DNA of 64,000 nucleotides from Bidens hawaiensis (Eukaryota > Streptophyta > Magnoliopsida > Asterales > Asteraceae): positions 1 to 64,000 of the forward strand of contig JAIQDT010001942.1 in the NCBI GenBank assembly GCA_021521415.1, in the 5' to 3' direction. Each line of letters begins with the position of its first letter. Positions within the stretch are counted from its first letter, which is position 1. Made by a program: the position numbers and the translations under genes. Positions 12,198-23,528 of this stretch are shown here, piece by piece. The notes beneath the pieces are model-generated. The model had not been told where the DNA came from and did not search any database. It worked only from the letters and a program-made list of their open reading frames with translations.

Positions 12198-14311
12198 TGT
12201 AACATCCTAAAATTTTAATGATGAATAAAGAAAGCTATGTTTAGTGATTTCGCGTTATTAATTAATATCGGGTAAGGAGCGGATCATGGACTTAGATTAA
12301 TTGAGATGGGTTAAATGAGAATGGGATCTAAGGGATATAAATATCCCCTAAACCCAAGATATCTTTCATTCCTTTCATTTTCTAATACTCCAAAAAGAAA
12401 AACACACACACCACACACCACACTTCGCCGGCCGGACCAAGGGAAGAACCGGGCAGATCCGAGAGAGAGAGAGCGATTAGTGTGTTAACAAGTTAAAGAG
12501 ATCCTAACAAGCTCAAAAAGGTATGATTCTTGATCTTTGAAGTTAAAAGATCCAAGCTTTTTAGTGTATAAGCGACCGAAAATGGTCGGGAAGCGTAGTG
12601 GGTGATGTTGAACCATAGCAAGGGTGTTAAAATCGCTGGAAATGCTGGTCATAAACCGAACAGCGGCTGATCTGGACAACTTCGCCTGCAACTGGGCAAC
12701 TTCGCCTTCAAAGCGATGAACTTCGCCTGCAAGCTAAGTTCGCCTGATGAACTTCGCCTGCAAGCTAAGTTCGCCTGATGGCAACTTCGCTGTAAAGTTA
12801 AGTTCGCCTAACTGGTAACTTCGCCTGAGGCCAAGTTTGCCTGATGACAACTTCGCCTGAAGCCAAGTTCGCCTGATGGCAACTTCGCTGTAAAGCTAAG
12901 TTCGCCTAGCTGGTAACTTCACCTAAAGCTAAGTTCGCCTAAGGTTAACTTCGCCTAGAGCTAAGTTCGCCCGAGGGTTAACTTCGCCTAAAGTCAAGTT
13001 CGATTAGAAAATAAATTAAAAATCTAATGAAAAATGTGTTAAGACAGTTAATGGAAATAAAATTTTTCCAAGCTGACCTGGCAGCTCGACCCCAGCGAGG
13101 GGCTCTGCCCCTTGGACCCTGCTAGGGGCTGCCGCCCTAGACCCCGCTGCCAGGGGCGCTGCCCCGGACCCCCGTTCGTTGTGGGTCATATAAAGATAGA
13201 AATACATTATGAAAAGTGATAGTTAATTGATACGTATACTTGTTATACAGTCAGCCGTGCACAACTGAAGAAAGGGATTACGATTAACGGTGAGCGTAAC
13301 CGTGTTCAGATGAGTTTCTAGCCCCATTTATGTGTTATGTTTTCGGGGCTGTGTGCATACTTAATATGTTTGTTAATACGCTTATCCTAAGAGATAAGTG
13401 TATGCCTTATGTGGATAATGTGAAATGTATGAATGATTGCTTGATGGTACGTGAACGATCTTCGGATATTGCACGTACTGTCAGGTTGTAACGCTATGTA
13501 TAAGATAAGTATGATATGTATGCTTATGTGTATGAAAATGTTAAAGTTAATAAAAGAAAGAAATGACGGTTGCATGGTTACGAAAAGGGTACCGAGCCCT
13601 AATAATACTCGAGGTATGATGTATGGTTGTATGGTAACGAAGAGGGAATCGAACCCTACTAATATTCGAGAACTAGGGAACCGAACCCTACTAATATTCG
13701 AGGAAAGAGGGAAACCGAGCCCTAATAATACTCGTGGAAAGAGGGAAACCGAGCCCTAATAATACTCGTGGAAAGAGGGTACCGAGCCCTAATAATACTC
13801 GAGGAAGGAGGGTACCGAGCCCTAATAATACTCGAGGAAGGAGGGTACCGAGCCCTAATAATACTCGAGGAATGTAGGGCGTAATGCTCTTTATAACGTA
13901 AGATATGAAGGTAAGTTAATACAAAAGAAAGAATGAAAGTATGAAAGTATGAAAGTATGAAAGTATGAATGAAAGAATATAAGTTTATGTGTATTGTATA
14001 GTGTATGATTAACTAGAACTCACTCAGCGTATCTGACTTTTAGTATGCACGCAGGTGAGTAGGATGAGGCAGCTCGCTTGAGGAGACACGTGGCATTGAA
14101 CAAGAGCCTGGCATCTGAAGACTTATGATGTTTTAATTTTAATGCTTTAATGTTGAAAGACAATGGATGTTTTGAGACAAGTTATGAATTATGTAATGTT
14201 TAATGAAAGTTTTATATTCCGCGTAAATGTTTTAATTAACTCTGATATTTAGAACTGTGTTTATGAGTAAATCCAACACGAAAGTAGGGCTACCGGTAAC
14301 GGAGCCTTACA
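12198..14311 (+). mobile_element. Third (right) LTR of the tandem Ty3-gypsy element
   Basis: A 2114-base LTR runs from TGTAACATCC to GCCTTACA. Beyond it the sequence changes to that of a copia LTR, so this is the right edge of the tandem element. The next five bases, CCGAC, would be the target-site duplication; the left copy is outside the window. It carries the same TATA box (12336-12343), TTCGCC block, hairpin cluster and 34-base repeat as the middle LTR. Confidence 0.92.
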
Positions 14312-15037
14312 CCGACCCGAATGAACCAATGTGGATGCAAACAAATAGGGTACAATTTAAAAGTAAAAGTGACACTAAAATTTTAGCGTGGAAAACCTCT
14401 CAATGCGCAAAAGTAAAAACCACGGGACTATTAGAGCCGCTTCAAATCCACTATCACCAATAATAGTAATACAAAGTCTTCTCTAGGTAAAACTAGAGGC
14501 ATACACAAATCATCAAATACTTGGTACAAACTAACCTTCTAGTATATGGAACCAAACTACAAAAGAGTAAACAAGTAAGAGGTATCACCAACGAGAAACA
14601 AACCGGTCTCTAGAACGTATCTTGTCTTCAAAAAAACCACCAAAAGAATTGAGCACCAAAAAAAACTTCCCTTCGTAAGTTGTGTCGACAGAAGAAGAGG
14701 AACACCAAAATAAGGTTCTGGATTATTTTCTTTCTTGTATGCGGCAGAATAAATCACAAGAGGAAAACCTATTTATAACCTTTTTGTGTTATGTCGGTTA
14801 TATGCATGTATCCCAAATAAACCTTGTTTCTCACGTGAACTTGGAGCCCAAGATAAAAACTCACTACAAATATTATGTGGCCCAAATTAAATCACCAATT
14901 GTGATTTAGATGCACACAATACGTAACAAAAGAAATAATAATTTCTTTTCTTTTCTTTTATTATTAAATAATACTAATAATAACCCATGTATAATAATAT
15001 TTGTTGGGCTTTCTCATGGGCAAAAAATACCCCAACA
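14312..15037 (-). mobile_element. 3' LTR (partial) of a Tork-like Ty1-copia element
   Basis: Read on the minus strand, a purine-rich tract (CGAGGAGATT, about 15038-15048) is followed by TGTTGGGGTATTTTTTGCCC starting at 15037. This is the expected layout for the start of a copia 3' LTR. The other LTR end is not visible because the tandem gypsy element abuts at 14312, so the gypsy element probably inserted into this LTR. The first 25 bases recur at 21357-21381. Confidence 0.7.
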
Positions 15038-15054
15038 AATCTCCTCGTTTTTGT

Positions 15055-15399
15055 CTATGAGAAAGAACTCACCACCCCAGCGAGTGAGCAACATATCTTC
15101 AGTTTCTCCCTTGCCACAGCTTTGGTTAACATATCGGAACAATTATCATCGGTGTGAACTTTATCAAGTTCAAATAACTTGTCTTCAATAGCATCTCTAA
15201 TCCAATGATACCTCACATCAATATGTTTTGTTCTTCTATGATACATAGAATTCTTAGCAAGGTGAATAGCACTTTGATTATCACAAAAAACCACATAGCG
15301 TTGTTGCATAAAGCCAAGCTCTTGCATAAATCTTTTCAACCACAATAATTCTTTGCATGCTTCTGTTGCTGCCATATACTCTGCCTTGGTAGTAGACAA
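15055..15399 (-). pseudogene. Ty1-copia RNase H domain (Tork-like)
   Basis: This is the C-terminal RNase H of the copia polyprotein. Visible motifs are STTKAEYMAATEACKE, FCDNQSAIHLAKN and HRRTKHIDVRYHWIRD, ending near LTKAVAREK. It continues the reverse transcriptase frame after one in-frame TAG at about 15421 where a Gln is expected. The motifs resemble the Tnt1/Tork branch. Confidence 0.85.
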
Positions 15400-15423
15400 A
15401 GCAACACACTTTTGCAGTCTTGA

Positions 15424-16596
15424 CTACCATGACACGGCCCCCCCTACAAATAACATTAAATATCCATAAGTGGATTTCATGTTGTCCTTATTTCCTGCCA
15501 TATCAGAATCCGTGTAACCAACAAGCATCGGCTCCCCATTTCCAAATGTTATACCCAATTTGGAAGTACCACGTAGATATCTAAGAATCCACTTAACTGC
15601 TTTCCAATGCTTCTTACCCGGATTTGACAAGAACCGACTAACAACAACTACTGCATGGGCAATATCAGGCCGTGTACATACCATTGCATACATCAAGCTT
15701 CCAACCGCTGATGCATATGGAACACCATCCATCTCTTCAATCTCTTTCTCAGAAGTAGGGCAATCTTTTTCAGTTAACTTAAAGTTGGGAGTAAGATGTG
15801 TACTAACCACATTAACTTTAGACATCTTGAATTTGCTAAGCACATTTTCAATGTATTGCTCTTGTGACATGTGCAACTTCTTTGAAGCTCTATCTCTGGT
15901 AATCCGAATGCTAAGAATATTCTTAGCTGGCCCCAAGTCTTTCATAGAAAACGACTTGCTTAACTCTTTCTTCAGCTGAACAATTCTTTCTACATTCTTG
16001 CCAACAATCAACATATCATCAACACAAAGCAATAAAATTATGAAATCATCATCACCAAACCTCTTGAAGAAAACACAGTGATCAGACGCGATCTTTCGGT
16101 AGCCTTGCTTCCCCATAACTGACTCAAACTTCTTGTACCACTGTTTCGGTGCTTGCTTCAACCCATAAAGACTTTTCTGAAGTTTACAAACATAATCTTC
16201 TTTACCCTTAACCTGAAAACCTTCAGGTTGCTCCATATAAATTTCTTTATCCAGGTCACCGTGAAGGAATGCTGTCTTGACATCCATTTGCTCAACCTCA
16301 AGATCAAGACTAGCAGCTAAACCAAGAATCACCCTAATGGAACTCATCTTCACAACTAGAAAAAAAATCTCATCAAAATCAATACCCTTTCTTTGACTGA
16401 ACCTTTTGACCACCAACCTTGCCTTGTACCTAGGCCGTGAGGTATGTTCTTCAGTCTTTAATTTGTAGACCCACTTGTTCTTCAAAGCTCTTTTGCCCTT
16501 AGGCAACTTCACCAACTCAAAGGTATTGTTCTCATACAAGGAATCCATCTCATCTTGCATGGCTTCAACCCACTCTCTTTTATGCTTATCTTCCAT
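15424..16596 (-). pseudogene. Ty1-copia reverse transcriptase domain (Tork-like)
   Basis: This 390-residue open stretch holds a copia reverse transcriptase. Visible motifs include NKWVYKLK near the start, QMDVKTAFLHGDLDKEIYM, QPEGF, SLYGLKQAPKQWYKKF and the catalytic CVDDMLIVG. It ends in the connection region with RPDIAHAV and RYLRGT. A stop separates it from the upstream integrase part at about 16610, and another separates it from RNase H. It is otherwise uninterrupted, so the element is only moderately decayed. Confidence 0.88.
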
Positions 16597-16611
16597 GGCC
16601 TCTTTGTAATA

Positions 16612-17301
16612 CTAGGGCTCTCCCCCATCGGTGAGTAAGACGTACTCACCGGTAGAATAAAGAGTAGAAGGTTGAAGGTCTCTCGAAGACCGCCTGAGTG
16701 GGACAAATGCAGGCATATCTACTGGTAACTCGGGATGAATATCCTCATCCAACTCTGCATGCTCTTGATTATCAACATTATCAGTACCATGTTGTTCGTC
16801 ATTTTGAATATCATCTTCGTGATGTGACTCAGTATGCTGAGTAGGAATAGGATCCAAATCAATGAGATCATCAGTGTACTGAGGAACTACATGTGTCTTC
16901 TCAATATCTTTCAAACTCTCATCTTCCACAAACACCACATCACGACTTCTTACAAGCTTCTTTGAAACCGGATCATATAGCCTATATCCAAACTCATCTT
17001 GCCCATAACCAAGGAATATACACTGTCTGGACTTCACATCAAGCTTTGATCTTTCATCTTTGGGAATATGCACAAATGCTTTGCATCCAAAGACCCGCAA
17101 ATGACGATATGAAACATCTTTGCCACTCCAAACCCTGTCTGGAACATCATTATGCAAAGGAATATAATGAGTAAGATTAATAACATGTACCGCGGTATTT
17201 AAAGCTTCACCCCAAAAGGAATTAGGCAACCCTGCATGTGAGAGCAAACACTTAAACCTCTCAACCAACGTTCTGTTCATCCGTTCTGCTAAACCATTCA
17301 A
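16612..17301 (-). pseudogene. Ty1-copia integrase C-terminal part
   Basis: It starts with NGLAERMNRTLVERF, which holds the catalytic Glu of the integrase core. It then has FWGEALNTAVHVIN, the conserved RVFGCKAFVHIP block and FLGYGQDEFGYRLYDP. An acidic linker leads to the reverse transcriptase. The preceding frame stops at about 17397, where a CGA Arg codon before TDNGGEY has become TGA. Confidence 0.85.
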
Positions 17302-17394
17302 CTGTGGTGTCTTTGGAGGTGGCCTTTGGTGTCGAATACCCTTCTCTCTACAATAAGCATTGAAAGGACCAATATATTCACCTCCATTGTCAGT

Positions 17395-18087
17395 TCAAAT
17401 ACGCTTGAGCTTCTTCCCAGTTTGTCTTTCAACTAAGGCATGAAACTGCTTAAACACATCAAACACTTGATCTTCAGACTTCAAAGTATAAACCCATACC
17501 TTCCACGAATGATCATCAATAAATGTGACAAAATATAAGCAGCCCCTAAGTGTTCTAGTCTTCATAGGACCACATATATATGAATGCACCAAGTCGAGTA
17601 TACTTTCTTTTCTATGAGGCGGATGACTATGAAAGGAAACTCTCTTTTGCTTACCATTCATACAATGAGAACACTTCTTTAAATGAACATTTTTCACACC
17701 AGACAAAGCATCTTTCTTCAATAAAATAGACATCCCTTTTTCACTCATGTGAGCAAGTCTCTTATGCCACATATCGGTTACATCAGAACTCGTCAACGAA
17801 TGAACCGAGTCCCTGGAAATCTTTGGATGTGCCATGTATAACTTTGAAGTTCTTTCACCTCTTGCCATGATCAACAAACCACGAGTGAGTTTCCAAATTC
17901 CACCACCAAAAGTACCGTGGAAACCATCATCATCTAATGTGCCTGTGGAGATCAAATTAAGTCTAATATCCGGAACATGTTTTACATAGTGTAAAACCAA
18001 CTCCATCCCAGTATCAAACTTCAAGCAAACATCCCCAACACCAACGATCTTTGATATTTGTGTATTTGTGTAATCAAATTGCAACAA
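17395..18087 (-). pseudogene. Ty1-copia protease remnant and integrase N-terminal part
   Basis: It begins in the pre-integrase segment (QISKIVGVGDVC, HVPDIRLNLISTG). The integrase zinc finger follows (WHKRLAHMSEKG, then CSHCMNGKQKR), and then the first part of the core. The first catalytic Asp, normally in an HSDVCGPM context, reads HSYICGPM, a change that should abolish integrase activity. Gag and most of the protease are missing because the sequence changes near 18075-18100 to gypsy leader sequence. Confidence 0.83.
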
Positions 18088-18089
18088 AA

Positions 18090-18835
18090 GTTGGGTATTT
18101 GTGTATCACCATTACTTGATAGACTTTCAGTTAAAACACGTAAGTCAAAATGCGTAATCAAATCAAACCAAAATCTGGTTATTCGTGCATCACCACGACT
18201 TGTCAGACTTTTAGTTTAACATACATTGTAAAACATTGAGGATCGGAGTCACACGTCGCACGAACCACCATGACTTGTGTGACATCCTAAGGAGTGCAAC
18301 CATATCCTTTTCACAAAGGGGACATGGTCACGTTAGAAAGCATAGAGTTGTGATTCGTAGGGCGTTGAGGTGGAACGATTTGGCTTAATAGGTTTCATGC
18401 CCTTCCCGAACTCTCCAGGTAAGCAACCAGGTCCAGCGTCTAATTGGATATATGCGCATTGCTTATCCTTAGGTTTCAATAACCTTGGTGTCAAGAGTTC
18501 GGGAAACAAGCACGTCCCCCTTACAGTTACTACGAACCCGCCACATAGAACCGTCTCTAAGAAGATGAAACACCAAATTTTGAAATTGCTTGAAATTCCT
18601 TTTGAGAAAACTTGTTTTGGGCCTAAGCCTTGGACTTGTGTGTGTGTGTACTTGTGTTCATGAGGCGTCAATGAAATCAACTGGATAGTAATACAGTAAT
18701 AGTAAGTGCGTTTGAACAATCAAGTAAAGGCTCACATAATTTATCATGCAACCTAAACAGTTAACATAGAAGCTATAGCTACCTAGAACACTACGTCTAG
18801 TGTCCTATCTTATAGCCACGGCTATGATACCAATT
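18090..18835 (-). mobile_element. Leader/internal remnant of a second gypsy element
   Basis: This is non-coding internal sequence of the gypsy element whose LTR lies to the right. Two diverged copies of a roughly 40-base unit (GTATTTGTGTATCACC and a variant) lie at 18101-18145 and 18179-18215. ORFs here are under 130 residues and match no family I recognise. The gag, pol and 3' LTR of this element are gone. Confidence 0.55.
18821..18833 (-). promoter_or_regulatory. Primer-binding site of the second gypsy element
   Basis: On the minus strand TGGTATCATAGCC begins three bases past the LTR end. It differs by one base from the usual plant initiator-Met site. It shows that the 18836-21356 LTR is a 5' LTR with internal sequence attached, not a solo LTR. 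Confidence 0.75.
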
Positions 18836-20408
18836 TGTAACACCCCGACTAAAGCGGAAACGCCCGAGTGTGACGTACAGATTGCTCAAACACACGTGAC
18901 ACTATTAGGTGACCATAATAACATTATTTCATTTAATCTTCATGTAACACAAGTTTATCAAATAATACAAGTTGTAACAAATAAATAAATAAATAAATGA
19001 TAAGTTTGTTCTTTGAATATCCTATAGGCATGCTATGTGTCTTCTAACTTTCATCATCGTATCTTTACACCTGTAACATATGTATAAAATAAAGTCAACT
19101 ATGAACATAGCTGGTGAGATTCCCACAGTTTGATATAATACGTAAAAATCATACAATTCATGGACAAGTGATAAACGAGCAACTAAAGTCCTTTCCAGTT
19201 GGTGTAAACCAACGTACTCGGGTAATCACGCAAGTAAGGTCCTTTCCAGTTGGTAAAAACCAACGTACTCAGATAATGAGGCCCTTTTCCACTCGATACA
19301 AATGGACCTGAGTGCAAAGGGGGGCGTATGATCATACTTATTGAGGCTACCACGTGCAAGTAAATTCGAGCAAGTAATCAAGTAACACACAAGTCCATAT
19401 AGTGAATTGTAGTTTGTAATTGAAATCATAATACTTGAATTTGTAATAGATACATATGCTACCCCAAAATATGAAAACGTTTAAAAAGGGGTGGTGAGAA
19501 AACTCACCTTGACATAGAAGCTAAACTTGCAATATAAGCCGAAAACATGATAACGAAGCCGAAGCAACCGAAAGTGCATTAAAGAACTCGAAACGATTAA
19601 ACTTCTTGAACTATAATTAAAACCAAAAATCAAAATCTAACTAACGGGATTATAAACGTTAAACAATTTGATTTTAGGAATTAAGCATTATGTTATGTGT
19701 TTTATTAGCATTTTTATGGCCTTCATATTATAATAATATATATAAGTTTAATGAAATTTTAATGATGTTTGGTATTTAATATTATAACATAATACTAATA
19801 TAAGAGTTACGATAATACATTGTACGGATTTTAAATAGGGATTTTACCTTGAATAATTATAACTAAGTTATTGAATTATAGTTAACGGATTATAAATCAA
19901 ATGAATTATATAGTTAACGAATTTAAAGCTAGCATGTTATAATTCTAATGTGTTAAGGTTAACGAAGTAAAATTTGAACTAACGAATTATGAGTCTAACG
20001 GAATGGATTGAACAAAGTGTAAGCTAACGAACTTTAAAGTTAATGACTAAGGTTTAACGAAAAGAAATTTAAATGTTATTTTAATTAATGGTTTATTATT
20101 AATAAGTGAGTTTTATGATAGTTACTAAGTACGAACATGACGGTATTTTATCTTGAAAACAACTTATTTTAGCGCATTATAAGTAATAACGATAATTTAA
20201 ATAGTTAACGAAGCAGAAATTAATAATCAATATAAGCGGGAACGAAAATTGGTTCTTAGGTGAAAAAGTGATAAATATAAGTTTATAATTGATTTTTAAG
20301 TGATTAAAAATAATTTTATTTAATTTAAATGATTTATAAAAATGTATGTGGTATATAATAATTAATATAAATGGTTTAAAAAAAATAACAAAAGAAATGC
20401 AATGACCC

Positions 20409-20463
20409 AGGTTCGAACCCGGGTCTTCATGACCAAAACACACAAAATAAACCAACTGAGCTA
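20409..20463 (-). other. tRNA-like segment with pol III A and B boxes
   Basis: On the minus strand TAGCTCAGTTGG (20463-20452) fits the A box and GGTTCGAACCT (20419-20409, read in reverse) fits the B box, 44 bases apart start to start. The sequence between and around them does not fold into an obvious complete tRNA. It may be a tRNA-derived fragment captured by the LTR; a functional tRNA gene is unlikely. Confidence 0.45.
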
Positions 20464-20767
20464 GAATGTTTATATGTTTATGAATAGAAAAAGGTTTATA
20501 AATATTAAACATCAAGTTCATCTTCCTCAAGAAAACCCTAGGATCTAAACCTGTTAATCCGTTCAATGTTTGTCCAAATTAGCTTAGGGGTTTTGATTTA
20601 CGACCTAACACGATCAAGATGCATATAAAAGTTACCTAGTAAGGTTACGTTTGGCGATGAACACGACTTGCCGGAAAACCCAAACCTTGCCGGAGAAATT
20701 CGAGTTATATAGTGTGTTTTAGAGTGGAATGAGTTTTGGGGTGAGTTTAGACGATGGCTTAGGCCCC

Positions 20768-20774
20768 TTTTATA
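20768..20774 (-). promoter_or_regulatory. Probable TATA box of the second gypsy LTR
   Basis: On the minus strand CTATAAAAGGGG is a good plant TATA box, about 590 bases into the 2521-base LTR. It is the best candidate promoter for this element. Confidence 0.55.
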
Positions 20775-21356
20775 GTCACAAAGGGAGCGTTTGACGTTAA
20801 TGCTCGTTAATGGAAATTTGATTATTCGGCCGGTAGTTACGGCGTGAATTCCGGGCTAATTGGTCGTAAGAATACGTTTTTAAATGATGATTACGGGTCT
20901 GTGTTAATGTTCTAAGACGTTACGAACATTTAATTGAATTAATCTTGCGTTAGAACTTGATTTTGGGCTCGCCGGACATGTTGTTGCCTCGCCGGAACTT
21001 GGCCGGAGTTGATGAACAGAAAAATGAGGGGTTATGGGAAGTTTGCGAATTGATTAAACGTCAAAAAAACCCGGAGTTCTGTTAATTGAACAACCGAATA
21101 TAAAAATGAACGATTGATAAACATCAACCCTCGTGAATATTACATTAATTATAATCGTTAAACACGAAATAAAATGAAACGACGAACTGGGTTGATTTAA
21201 CAAACGCGAATACAAATCTAAATGCAAATAAAAACAATGCATGAAATACACGCAATGAAACTTGAGATATATATATATATATATATATTCAATAAACAAA
21301 ACCGAAAAATTAAAAGTGGTTCTGGTTTTCGGGTTTGAAAAGTAACGAATGTTACA

Positions 21357-21381
21357 CTCATGGGCAAAAAATACCCCAACA
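21357..21381 (-). mobile_element. 25-base remnant of the copia 5' LTR start
   Basis: These bases repeat the first 25 bases of the copia LTR at 15013-15037 exactly. Flanking sequence differs on both sides. It marks the original right end of the copia element; the first flanking bases are ATTCA. Confidence 0.7.
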
Positions 21382-21601
21382 ATTCACACATCATATACAA
21401 ACAATATAACAGGGAATATGCTTACCGTAGTTGATACAACTATTTTGTGCTTGGTTTAGTGGAATCAGGCCTAACCTAACTCCACAGTTGACACATACAC
21501 ATACATTTATAACTCACGTGTATACACGTCCTAACGTTTGAGGCTGTAGAGCTACTTAGTCGTGTCCCCAAGATATATGAATGTTATTTTTAAACGACTT
21601 A

Positions 21602-22386
21602 GGGTCTGTTTGGTATGGGGTAATGGAATGGACGAGGGAATGGAATTGACGAGGGAATGGAATTAACAAAGGAATGGAATGGATCATTACCATTCCATTG
21701 TCTTGTTTGGTTACCATCTAGAAAACTAAAAATGAAATGAATAATTAATTAATGTTGTTAGTCAGGAAAAAAAGAGAAGGAATAAAATAAAATTGGAGGT
21801 AAGCGGTGGTGATAGTGGCGGTAGTGGTGGTGTGCGGTGGTGGGCGGGGTGACGAGAGTGGGAGGCAATTGGTGATGGTGGTTGACGGTGGTCAGTGATG
21901 GTAGTTGGCTGTGGTAGGTGGTTAGCGGTAATGGTAGGCGCGGTGGTGGGTATTAGCGGTGGTGGTAGTGGGAGGTGGAGGGTAGGTTGAGGTGATGGTA
22001 GGTGGAGGTTGTGGTTGTGGATGGTTAATGCAGTGGCTGTAGTCGGCGGCAACGCTAGTGGTCAGAGGCGACGACGATGGTCGGTGACGGTGGGGGTGGG
22101 GCTGGTGGTGGGAGGCGGTGTGGAGGTGGCGCTGTTGGTGGATGGTGGTGGTGATCGTGATCAATGGTAATAGTGGGAGGGTGGTGGAGATGAGTAGGGT
22201 GAAAGAGGGGATGGAATGAAAAAAAACAAGGAGGTGGATGGAATGAATTTGGGGTGTTTTGGAGGGAATGGAATGGACAAAGTAATGAGTGACTCCATTC
22301 CTTTAGCCAACCAAACACACTTTTCTTCATTCCTTCGTAAAGGTCCATTCCATTTCATCTTCCATTTCTGCATACCAAACGCTACC
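21602..22386. mobile_element. Tourist/PIF-Harbinger-like MITE (785 bp)
   Basis: The left end reads GGGTCTGTTTGGTATG. The reverse complement of the right end reads GGTAGCGTTTGGTATG, matching at 12 of 16 bases. The flanks carry TTA on both sides (21599-21601 and 22387-22389), the target duplication typical of PIF/Harbinger. The inner part is rich in GGAATGG near both ends, with a GGT/GTGGTGG-rich core at 21790-22170. No transposase is present. Confidence 0.7.
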
Positions 22387-22389
22387 TTA

Positions 22390-22824
22390 GTTTTGCTATA
22401 TATTCAAAAAGGGTTAGCAGTGTAGCTTGTTGTCTGGTTACCTTTTGTATCAATGTAAACACTATTTTCCAATGAAAGATGGAATCTTTATCGAATTTCA
22501 CTGAGTAAAAAAAACATTTAATGTTTATATGAAAACGAGATTCTTATATCTTTCGTATATGTATACTGATTTGAACGTTTGAAGTTACGACCCTGAGATC
22601 CTTTATCGCCAGTTTCTATGATATTTTAAAGCCTTATTTCTAGCGGAGGAAGATGAGGAGCGACCTAACACAATAACTAAGATCTCTTTGAACTAGAAAG
22701 TTTCCTACATAATATTCATACCAAGCTCGGATACATTCAACATGGATCTTTGTTCCAATATCTGGTGCCATCATTGTCACACTATTAGCTTATAACAATG
22801 TTGTGTGTGTGTGTGTGTGTGTGT
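22390..22824. other. Non-coding stretch ending in a TG microsatellite
   Basis: No gene or clear element is seen here. A (TG)n run occupies about 22803-22824, directly at the left edge of the next short element. Confidence 0.5.
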
Positions 22825-23508
22825 GGAGAGTATGAAAAGAAAACTCATCTTTAGAGAAAAAACTTACAACCTTCTAAATTAAATATTTTTAATTAAAAAT
22901 AAAAAAATATTTTCAAATTTCTGTTTTTGCCATTATTCTTGTATTTTCTTACCCTTTGTTCGAAAATAATAAAAAAAACCCCGCTGTAATGCACATACTT
23001 ATTACTGCGCGATACCGTTGTATTACACATGTGTATTACTATATATTTTTAAGTATAATAGAGTTTAATTGCGTATATTCAATATTTATGTATTGTATAT
23101 GTGTAGTAGTGTTGTATTATATGGAAAAAAATAATAATAAAATAAAAGTCGATGTGGTGCACGTGTGCGTTAATGTTTTATTACAAATACGTACTAATGT
23201 GTATTCGATGTGCGTATTAGTATTATATTACATATATACAATAGTGTGTATCAAATATGTGCAATAGTGTTGTATTATATTGAATAAAAACACTTTTGCA
23301 TATATGCAATGCACACTATTACACATGTGCACTACACCAACGAGGTTACCGACAAAAGGTTTTTTTTTTGAACCAATAAAACATATAAGAATAATGGAAA
23401 AAAAAGAAATTTTAAAAAAGTTTTAAAAAATGTTAAAAATAGTTTTTTATTAGTTTTAGGAGTTTTTAAGTTTTCTTTTTAAAAGTAATTTTCATTTGAT
23501 CTCACCCC
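22825..23508. mobile_element. Possible short non-autonomous element (family H)
   Basis: It lies between a (TG)n run and a (TA)n run. Its left edge (GAGAGTATGAAAAGAAAACTC) and the inverted right edge (GGGGTGAGATCAAATGAAAA) are only loosely similar. The core has repeated GTGTATTAGTGTTGTATTAT-like phrases. The call rests mainly on position in the train. Confidence 0.3.
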
Positions 23509-23528
23509 TATATATATATATATATATA

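Larger units (their letters stand above)
18836..21356 (-). mobile_element. 5' LTR of a second Ty3-gypsy element (2.5 kb)
   Basis: The plus strand reads TGTAACACCCCGAC at the left and AACGAATGTTACA at the right, so the termini form a seven-base inverted repeat. The minus-strand LTR ends next to the primer-binding site. A TATA box is visible on the minus strand. The element sits inside the 5' LTR of the copia element: copia bases 1-25 remain at its right and CTCAT (21357-21361) is the likely target duplication. A tRNA-like segment lies at 20409-20463. Confidence 0.8.

Noticed and set aside
18333..18719. 128-residue minus-strand and 97-residue plus-strand ORFs
   Set aside because: They overlap each other in the gypsy leader beside the primer site; neither resembles gag or a host protein.
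20409..20463. A functional tRNA gene
   Set aside because: Both boxes fit, but I could not find a matching acceptor stem or a normal anticodon arm, and it is inside an LTR.
20177..20566. 129-residue minus-strand ORF
   Set aside because: It lies within a gypsy LTR, spans the tRNA-like segment and is Ile/Phe/Asn-rich with no recognisable motif.
21762..22348. Several overlapping minus-strand ORFs rich in Pro, His and Thr
   Set aside because: They are translations of the GGT/GTGG-rich core of a MITE; all frames look alike and none has a conserved domain.
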